Shown: positions 5,578-10,346 of the stretch, one piece after another
Numbering within the stretch: the first letter of the stretch is position 1
Layout of the letters: each line of letters starts with the position of its first letter
The notes under the pieces: generated by a model
Told to the model about the DNA's origin: nothing
Databases searched by the model: none
Seen by the model: only the letters and a program-made list of their open reading frames with translations
Program-made: the position numbers and the translations under genes
Assembly (NCBI GenBank): GCA_035942035.1
Contig: DASZDK010000059.1
Span: 1-10,346 of the forward strand
Origin: JAHWJR01 sp035942035
Lineage (GTDB): Bacteria > Actinomycetota > Acidimicrobiia > Acidimicrobiales > CADCSY01
Length of the DNA stretch: 10,346 nucleotides
Direction: 5' to 3'

Positions 5578-6516
5578 GTGGCCGGAGCGCCTGAAGCCCT
5601 CGTCCAAGCGCGGTCGCTGACCAAGCACTTCGGCCGCCACGTCGCCGTCGACGGCATCGACTTCAGAGTCGAGCGGGGCGAGGCGTTCGGGTTCCTCGGT
5701 CCGAACGGGGCCGGCAAGAGCTCCACCATGCGGATGATCGGGTGCGTCTCTCCCCTCACCGGCGGCGACCTGCGGGTCCTGGGCATGGACCCTTCCCGTG
5801 ACGGCCCCCGCATCCGGGCACACCTCGGCGTGGTGCCCCAGGAGGACACGCTCGACACCGAGCTCACCGTTTCCGACAACCTCGCCATCTACGGCCGCTA
5901 CTTCGGCCTCAGCCGGACGGTGATCCGCGAGCGGGCCGAGGAGCTGCTCGAGTTCGCCAAGCTCACCGAACGCCGCCATGACCGGGTCGATCCGCTGTCG
6001 GGGGGCATGAAGCGCCGGCTCACCATCGCCCGGGCGCTCATCAACCGGCCCGAGGCCCTCCTGCTGGACGAGCCGACGACCGGCCTCGATCCCCAGGCTC
6101 GCCACCTGCTGTGGGACCGCCTCTACCGGCTCAAGCAGGAGGGGGTGACCCTTGTGCTCACCACCCACTACATGGACGAAGCCGAGCAACTGTGCGACCG
6201 GCTCGTCATCATGGACCGAGGCCGGATCGTCGCTGAGGGCAGTCCACGCGAGCTCATCGCCCGCCACGCCACTCGAGAGGTGGTGGAGCTGCGCTTCCCG
6301 TCGGCCGGTGACCTGCGGGCGGCACTGCCCCGGCTGGCCGGCGTCGGCGAACGGGTGGAGCCGCTCGCCGACCGGGTGCTGGCCTACACCGATGACGGTG
6401 ACGCCACGGCCGCGACCATTGCCAGCAACGGCGTGCGGCCGGCCTCCATCCTGGTTCGCCGGGGCACGCTCGAGGACGTCTTCTTGGTCCTGACCGGCCG
6501 CACGCTGGAGGACTGA
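5578..6516 (+). CDS. ABC-2 exporter ATP-binding protein (DrrA/NodI/CcmA-like)
   Basis: This 312-residue protein has a complete ABC nucleotide-binding domain: Walker A GPNGAGKSS (41-49), Q-loop Gln88 (VPQED), signature LSGGMKRR (140-147), Walker B LLLDEPTTGLD (161-171, catalytic Glu165) and H-loop TTHYMDEAEQL (His197). The last roughly 90 residues form the C-terminal extension typical of the DrrA/NodI group. It should power export of a small molecule or lipid through the two permeases encoded next. The stop is three bases before the first permease, so translation is coupled. Substrate cannot be told from sequence. 'DrrA', 'NodI' and 'daunorubicin resistance' labels name the subfamily, not a proven drug. 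Confidence 0.93.
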   Translation: MAGAPEALVQARSLTKHFGRHVAVDGIDFRVERGEAFGFLGPNGAGKSSTMRMIGCVSPLTGGDLRVLGMDPSRDGPRIRAHLGVVPQEDTLDTELTVSDNLAIYGRYFGLSRTVIRERAEELLEFAKLTERRHDRVDPLSGGMKRRLTIARALINRPEALLLDEPTTGLDPQARHLLWDRLYRLKQEGVTLVLTTHYMDEAEQLCDRLVIMDRGRIVAEGSPRELIARHATREVVELRFPSAGDLRAALPRLAGVGERVEPLADRVLAYTDDGDATAATIASNGVRPASILVRRGTLEDVFLVLTGRTLED

Positions 6517-6519
6517 TCC

Positions 6520-7290
6520 GTGCCTTTCGCTGCCCTGCGCGTGGTGGAGCGCGAGGCCCGCGCCTTCCGGCGCCTCTGGCGGGGGACGGTGTTCTCGGCG
6601 TTCGTGACGCCGGTGCTGTTCCTCGCCGCCTTGGGCCTCGGCCTGGGTGGGCTGGTGGAGGAGGGGGCCGGCCTGGTACGGGGACTGCCCTACCTCGTGT
6701 TCGTCACGCCGGGGCTGCTGGCGGCCACCGCCATGCAGACCGCCGCCGGGGACGCCCTGTGGCCGGTGATGCTCGGCACCAAGTGGGCGCGCACGTTCCA
6801 TGCCATGGTCGCCACCCCGCTGCGCCCAAGCGACGTCTACGCCGGCTTCATGGCATGGACGGCCCTTCGCATCACGTTGTCGGCCACCGTGTTCCTCGCC
6901 GTGGGAGCGGCGCTCGGCGGCGTGCCCTCGGCGTGGGGAGTGCTCGCCGTGCCGGCGGCGGTGCTGTGCGGCACGGCGTTCTTCGCGCCGCTGGCGGCGT
7001 TTTCCGCCACCCAGCACACCGAAGTGTCGTTCCCCCTGATCATGCGCCTCGGCGTCATGCCCCTGTTCTTGTTCTCGGGCACGTTCTTCCCCGTGGGTCA
7101 GCTCCCCGGTTGGGCGCAGCCGGTGGCGTTGGCGTCGCCCCTCTGGCACGGGGTCGAGTTGGCGCGCAGCGCCACCACGGGCACGTTCGACGGAGCCAGC
7201 GCTGGCGGGCACGTCGTGGTGCTCGTCGGCGTGCTGGCGCTTGGCTGGTATGCCGGCACCCGCTCCTGGAGCCGGAGGTTGGCCGGGTGA
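6520..7290 (+). CDS. ABC-2 type permease, first subunit
   Basis: The protein is 256 residues from GTG 6520. It has the ABC2 membrane fold (about six helices) with the usual landmarks: a cytoplasmic N-terminal amphipathic stretch (VVEREARAFRRLW), a conserved loop (YLVFVTPGLLAATAMQ), KWARTFHAMVATPLRPSDVY (88-107), and the late helix and loop PLFLFSGTFFPVGQLPGWAQ (181-200). NodJ-like and DrrB-like proteins share these. It begins three bases after the ATPase stop and ends inside the next start codon. It resembles the next protein along its whole length (for example VLAVPAAVL and PLFLFSxTFFP in both), so the pair probably arose by duplication and works as a heterodimer. Confidence 0.9.
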   Translation: MPFAALRVVEREARAFRRLWRGTVFSAFVTPVLFLAALGLGLGGLVEEGAGLVRGLPYLVFVTPGLLAATAMQTAAGDALWPVMLGTKWARTFHAMVATPLRPSDVYAGFMAWTALRITLSATVFLAVGAALGGVPSAWGVLAVPAAVLCGTAFFAPLAAFSATQHTEVSFPLIMRLGVMPLFLFSGTFFPVGQLPGWAQPVALASPLWHGVELARSATTGTFDGASAGGHVVVLVGVLALGWYAGTRSWSRRLAG

Positions 7291-8114
7291 ACGCGTCGGC
7301 TCGCACGGAGAGCCCGACGAGGCGTGACCGCACCGGGGGGAACGCCGTCGCCGGCTGGCGCCCGCTGCGCCTGGTGGAGCGTAACGCGCTGGTCTGCCGG
7401 CGGACGTGGTACGTCCTCGTCGCCGGCCTGTTCGAGCCCATCCTCTACCTGGTCTCCATCGGGCTCGGCGTGGGTGCCCTCGTCGCTCCCGTGGCTGTCG
7501 GTGGGGGGCGGGAGGTGCCCTACGAGGTGTTCGTGGCGCCGGGGATGCTGGCCGTGTCCGCCATGAACGGCGTGGTGTTCGACACCACCTTCAACTTCTT
7601 CGTCAAGTACAAGTACTCCAAGACCTTCGACGCGGTGCTGGCCACCCCGCTCGAAGTGGCCGACGTAGCTGTCGGGGAGTCGGCATGGGCTCTGCTGCGC
7701 AGTGCCGTCTACGCCGCTGGCTTTCTCTTGACCATGGTCGCCCTCGGCCTGGTGCAGTCGTGGTGGGCCGTGCTCGCCGTGCCCGCGGCCGTGCTGATCG
7801 GGTTCGCCTTCGCCGGCACGGGCATCGCCGCCACCACCTGGATGCGGTCGTTCGTCGACTTCGACTACGTGATCCTCGTGATCGTGCCCCTGTTCCTCTT
7901 CTCGGCCACGTTCTTTCCCCTCGACCGGTATCCCAGGGCGCTCGCATCGGTGGTGCAGGTGACGCCGCTGTACCAGGGTGTGGCCCTCCAGCGGGCGCTG
8001 GTGCTGGGCGACGTCGGTTGGGACCTGCTCCTGCACGCCGGCTACCTGGTGGCGATGGGCGCCGCCGGTGTCTGGGTGGCCACTCGCCGGCTCACCCTTC
8101 TCCTGCGCCGCTAG
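7287..8114 (+). CDS. ABC-2 type permease, second subunit
   Basis: The protein is 275 residues. GTG 7287 overlaps the previous TGA in a GTGA junction, which fixes the start and shows tight coupling. Compared with the first permease it has a longer hydrophilic N-terminus (about 25 residues, Arg/Thr rich). It carries the same landmarks: VFVAPGMLAVSAMNGVVFDT (81-100), KTFDAVLATPLEVADV (112-127), VLAVPAAVL (162-170) and PLFLFSATFFPLDRYP (201-216). It is a paralog and probable partner of the first subunit. The stop is 19 bases from the stop of the convergent phosphatase gene, and no clear terminator lies between them. Confidence 0.9.
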   Translation: MNASARTESPTRRDRTGGNAVAGWRPLRLVERNALVCRRTWYVLVAGLFEPILYLVSIGLGVGALVAPVAVGGGREVPYEVFVAPGMLAVSAMNGVVFDTTFNFFVKYKYSKTFDAVLATPLEVADVAVGESAWALLRSAVYAAGFLLTMVALGLVQSWWAVLAVPAAVLIGFAFAGTGIAATTWMRSFVDFDYVILVIVPLFLFSATFFPLDRYPRALASVVQVTPLYQGVALQRALVLGDVGWDLLLHAGYLVAMGAAGVWVATRRLTLLLRR

Positions 8115-8133
8115 CGAACAGCGGGGGAGCGCC

Positions 8134-9339
8134 TCACACCTTCAGCTGGGCCGACGCTTGGCCCTGCCACTCGATCATCACCACGGTGGCGTCGTCCCGC
8201 ATGGGGCCGTCGTTGTGATCCTCGATGACGTGCATGAGCCGGCGCATGGTCTCGGGCGGCGGGTCGTCACCAGCTGTTCGGGAGACGAGGTTGACCAGTT
8301 GGTCGATCCCGAAGAGGTCACCCGAGGCGTCGCGAGCTTCGGTGACCCCGTCGGTGTACAGCAGCACGCGGTCGCCCGGCTCCAGCTGCTCCGTGAACAC
8401 TTCGGAGGCGGGCCCGACCCCGAACGGCAGTCCGACACCGGAATCCAGGTGCTTCACCACCCGGCCCTGGCGCAGGAGCAACGGGGGAGGATGGCCGGCG
8501 ACGCACCAGGACATCCGACCGGTGGCGATCTCCAGGGAGATGAGGATGCCGGTGACGAACCGGCTGTCTTCGAAGTGGCAACAGATGGCATCCCCGACGT
8601 ACTCGGCCATCTCCGGGAGACCGAAGCCCTTGCGGCGACTGTTGCGGTAGCCCGCCACGGCGGTGGTCGCCAGCAGACCGGCGTCCAGTCCATGGCCCAT
8701 GGCATCGAACACGGCGACCTGAGCGCGACGGGTGTCGACGCCGTAGTCGAAGGCGTCACCGCCGAGGTCCCCGGTGGGCACGAAGCAGGCGGCGATGGCC
8801 AGGTCCTCGGTGCCGAAGGTCAGTGGTGGCAGCAGCTGCCAGAGGAGCTCGGCGGCCACGGTGACGTCCTTGCGCCGGCGGGCCAGCTCGAAGAAGTCAC
8901 CGTAGGCGCCCTTGGTCATGACCAGCTGGGCGACCAGACCACTGAACGCCCGCATCTCCTCCCGGTCGCCGTGAGCGCCTCCACTGAACATCAGCTGCAA
9001 GACCCCGAGCCGTTCGGTTCCGTCGACCACCGGCACCCACACCGTCCGGTTCCCCGTCTCGTCCAGGGTGTCCACCACCTCCAGGGACCGGTAGCAGCGA
9101 CCAGGGAGGGTACGGTCGATTCCCACCTCCTGGAGGAGCGCCCCCCCGGGGCCGGCCAGGGGCACCAGGGCGCACTGGTCCAGGTCCACGAGGTACAGCA
9201 CGGCGGAATCGGCGCCCAACCCCTTGGCGTGCCCGCCGATGAGACCGGGGATGGCGTCGGGCACGACCAGGTGGGCCGCGGCGAGCAGGGTCTCGGTCAG
9301 GTCGTCGGACTCGTCGGGCACGGGACCATCATGTCGCAT
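8134..9339 (-). CDS. PP2C/SpoIIE-type serine phosphatase with N-terminal GAF-like domain
   Basis: This 401-residue protein has two parts. Residues about 15-145 have the pattern of a GAF domain (SAVLYLVDLDQCALVPL, WVPVVDGTERLGVLQLMF), a likely ligand or partner sensor. Residues about 160-392 are a SpoIIE/RsbU-type PP2C phosphatase with its metal-binding motifs: GDLGGDAFDY (190-199), FDAMGHGLDAG (211-221), AGHPPPLLL (281-289), LYTDGVTEA (327-335) and DDATVVMIEW (382-391). Such enzymes dephosphorylate anti-sigma-factor antagonists in stress and partner-switching pathways. No kinase, antagonist or sigma gene lies nearby, so its target is unknown. ATG 9339 is preferred over TTG 9375, which falls inside the cold-shock gene's terminator; neither has a strong ribosome-binding site. 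No membrane segment, so it is cytoplasmic. Confidence 0.9.
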   Translation of the reverse strand: MRHDGPVPDESDDLTETLLAAAHLVVPDAIPGLIGGHAKGLGADSAVLYLVDLDQCALVPLAGPGGALLQEVGIDRTLPGRCYRSLEVVDTLDETGNRTVWVPVVDGTERLGVLQLMFSGGAHGDREEMRAFSGLVAQLVMTKGAYGDFFELARRRKDVTVAAELLWQLLPPLTFGTEDLAIAACFVPTGDLGGDAFDYGVDTRRAQVAVFDAMGHGLDAGLLATTAVAGYRNSRRKGFGLPEMAEYVGDAICCHFEDSRFVTGILISLEIATGRMSWCVAGHPPPLLLRQGRVVKHLDSGVGLPFGVGPASEVFTEQLEPGDRVLLYTDGVTEARDASGDLFGIDQLVNLVSRTAGDDPPPETMRRLMHVIEDHNDGPMRDDATVVMIEWQGQASAQLKV

Positions 9340-9373
9340 GATGTCCGCACCGCACGCCTCTAGCCAGACGCGC

Positions 9374-9404
9374 AAGAGCCGCCGGCGCCATGCCGGCGGC
9401 TCTT
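9374..9404 (-). terminator. Intrinsic terminator of the cold-shock gene
   Basis: AAGAGCCGCCGGC (9374-9386) and GCCGGCGGCTCTT (9392-9404) form a perfect 13-bp stem with a 5-base loop, 18 bases after the cold-shock stop. The T-run is short (CTCTT inside the stem end). It also separates the cold-shock gene from the phosphatase gene downstream on the same strand. Confidence 0.75.
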
Positions 9405-9421
9405 AGGGCAATCCTCAAGTC

Positions 9422-9622
9422 CTACAGGACTCGGACGTTCTGGGCTTCCTCCCCCTTGCGGCCGGGGGCGACGTCGAACTCGACTTGCTGGCCCTCGTCG
9501 AGGGACCTGTAGCCGCCACCCTGGATGTTGGAGTAGTGCACGAAGACGTCGTCGCCCTGCTCGCGGGAGATGAAGCCGAAGCCCTTCTCGGCGTTGAAGA
9601 ACTTGACGGTACCGGTTGCCAT
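9422..9622 (-). CDS. cspA: Cold-shock domain protein (CspA family)
   Basis: The 66-residue protein is the full normal length for a single cold-shock domain. It has the nucleic-acid-binding motifs RNP1 (KGFGFI, 13-18) and RNP2 (VFVHY, 26-30), and the usual start GTVKFFNAEKGFGFI. It binds single-stranded RNA and DNA and acts as an RNA chaperone. ATG 9622 is fixed by the family. Only a weak purine-rich stretch (AAGAGAAGAGAG) precedes it, while a better AAGGAGG lies about 26 bases upstream, too far to serve this start. The gene looks monocistronic, with its own probable promoter and a strong terminator. Whether it is cold-induced cannot be seen. Confidence 0.95.
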   Translation of the reverse strand: MATGTVKFFNAEKGFGFISREQGDDVFVHYSNIQGGGYRSLDEGQQVEFDVAPGRKGEEAQNVRVL

Positions 9623-9675
9623 TTCGATCTCTCTTCTCTTGGCGGCCGCCTCCTTGCGAGGTGGCCGTGCCCCCG

Positions 9676-9681
9676 ACGGTA
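9676..9681 (-). promoter_or_regulatory. Possible -10 box of the cold-shock gene
   Basis: On the minus strand TACCGT fits TANNNT and would give a leader of about 45-50 bases before ATG 9622. No clear -35 is visible. A leader longer than at the leaderless genes here is in line with structured cold-shock leaders. Confidence 0.35.
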
Positions 9682-9749
9682 GCGCCGCCGAGGCCGGAGT
9701 GCACCGCTCGGGCGCCGGCTCCAGGCCAGCCGAGGCCCCATGCCCATCC

Positions 9750-10346
9750 TCAGGCGGGAGCCGGCGGCGAGGGCTCCTCCGCCGCCGGCGGGCGCCCGAC
9801 GCTGGCGATGGCGTCGAACAGCAGCGAGGGCCGCCCTCCGATGGAGTTCGCGAAGATGGTCGTCACGCTCAGCGCCATGGCCACCATGGCCCAGACGGGG
9901 TACACGAGACCGGTGGTGGCGGCCGGGATGCCGATGCCGTTGAACAGGAAGGCCAGGGCCAAGTTCTGGCGGGTGGTGCGGTAGCTGCGCCGGCTGATGT
10001 CCCGGGCGGTCAGCACCGCGGTGACCTCGTTGCCCACGATGATCACGTCGGCCGACTCCATGGCGATGTCGGTGCCCCCGCCCATCGCGACCCCCACGTC
10101 GGCCTGCATGAGGGCGGGGGCATCGTTGATGCCGTCGCCGACCATGGCCACCCGACCGTCCTGCTGGAGCCGGCGAACGAGCTCCGCCTTCTGCTCGGGG
10201 AGGACACCGGCATGCACCTGCGAGATGCCCACTTCATCGGCCACCCGGCGGGCGGCCCGCTCGTTGTCCCCGGTGACCAGGACGGGCATCAGCCCGGCTC
10301 GGCGCATGGCGGCGACGGCAGACACGGCGTCCGCCCGGAGCTCGTC
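9750..10346 (-). CDS. Heavy-metal P1B-type ATPase, C-terminal part (5' end outside window)
   Basis: The reading frame enters from the right edge and ends at TGA 9752-9750, giving 198 residues of a metal-transporting P-type ATPase. Visible are the end of the P domain, VTGDNERAARRVADEVGI with TGDN and MVGDGINDAPAL with the GDGxNDxP hinge motif, then VAMGGGTDIAMESADVII. The last two membrane helices follow (ALAFLFNGIGIPAATTGLVY and WAMVAMALSVTTIFANSI) and a Pro-rich tail. The phosphorylation site DKTGT and the CPx helix lie outside. The last helices have FN and MALSVTT where Cu+-exporting CopA has YN and MxxSS, so the metal is uncertain. The stop lies 127 bases upstream of the cold-shock gene on the same strand. 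Confidence 0.93.
   Translation of the reverse strand, partial: DELRADAVSAVAAMRRAGLMPVLVTGDNERAARRVADEVGISQVHAGVLPEQKAELVRRLQQDGRVAMVGDGINDAPALMQADVGVAMGGGTDIAMESADVIIVGNEVTAVLTARDISRRSYRTTRQNLALAFLFNGIGIPAATTGLVYPVWAMVAMALSVTTIFANSIGGRPSLLFDAIASVGRPPAAEEPSPPAPA

Noticed and set aside
5461..7212. 583-codon open frame on the minus strand
   Set aside because: It lies antisense to the ABC ATPase and first permease, whose motifs are unmistakable. Its translation is low-complexity Gly/Arg/His/Gln, typical of an open shadow frame in GC-rich DNA.
7978..9363. 461-codon plus-strand frame
   Set aside because: Antisense to the PP2C phosphatase, which has all of its catalytic motifs.
9340..9375. TTG 9375 as start of the phosphatase
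   Set aside because: It falls within the stem of the cold-shock terminator, and the added residues do not extend the GAF-like domain.
1..10346. CRISPR arrays, rRNA genes, insertion sequences, integrase genes
   Set aside because: No regularly spaced repeats, rRNA-like sequence, transposase or recombinase motifs were seen in this window.

Overview
The window is high-GC DNA with high-GC third codon positions, frequent GTG starts and TANNNT-type -10 boxes placed directly against start codons. It also carries an Lsr2-type DNA-binding domain, a family essentially confined to Actinobacteria. All this points to an actinobacterial chromosome. Acidimicrobiia or a neighbouring class is my guess, but sequence reading alone cannot fix the class.

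Positions 1 to about 2750 are an accessory region with many remains. It opens with the 3' end of a ribbon-helix-helix antitoxin gene. Two pieces of a PIN-domain toxin follow: the C-terminal part on the plus strand (237-479, with two frameshifts) and the N-terminal part on the minus strand (about 541-679). Inverting the segment between them would rebuild one continuous PIN reading frame. Next, on the minus strand, is an intact gene (782-1753) for an ERCC4/XPF-type nuclease ending in an Lsr2 DNA-binding domain. At 1990-2039 lies the 3' part of a tRNA-Pro(GGG) gene, from anticodon stem to CCA, with no 5' half. This is the usual footprint of site-specific integration into a tRNA gene. A strong terminator-like hairpin follows it. 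A decayed second copy of the 3' end of the nuclease gene sits beyond, at 2222-2463.

From 2757 to 5464 are chromosomal genes on the plus strand: a 68-residue one-pass membrane protein, a YihY/BrkB-family membrane protein, a membrane-anchored protein with an extracytoplasmic C-terminal domain, and a DUF2231 membrane protein. From 5578 to 8114 a tight three-gene operon encodes an ABC-2 exporter, with one ATPase and two different permease subunits joined by a 3-base gap and a GTGA overlap.

From 8134 to the end everything is on the minus strand: a GAF-like/PP2C (SpoIIE-type) phosphatase, a cold-shock protein with its own terminator and likely promoter, and the C-terminal third of a heavy-metal P1B-type ATPase cut by the window edge. 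The exporter and phosphatase genes converge with only 19 bases between them.

The best candidates for something under-described are the ERCC4-Lsr2 nuclease beside a tRNA integration site, with a dead copy across that site, and the inside-out toxin gene.
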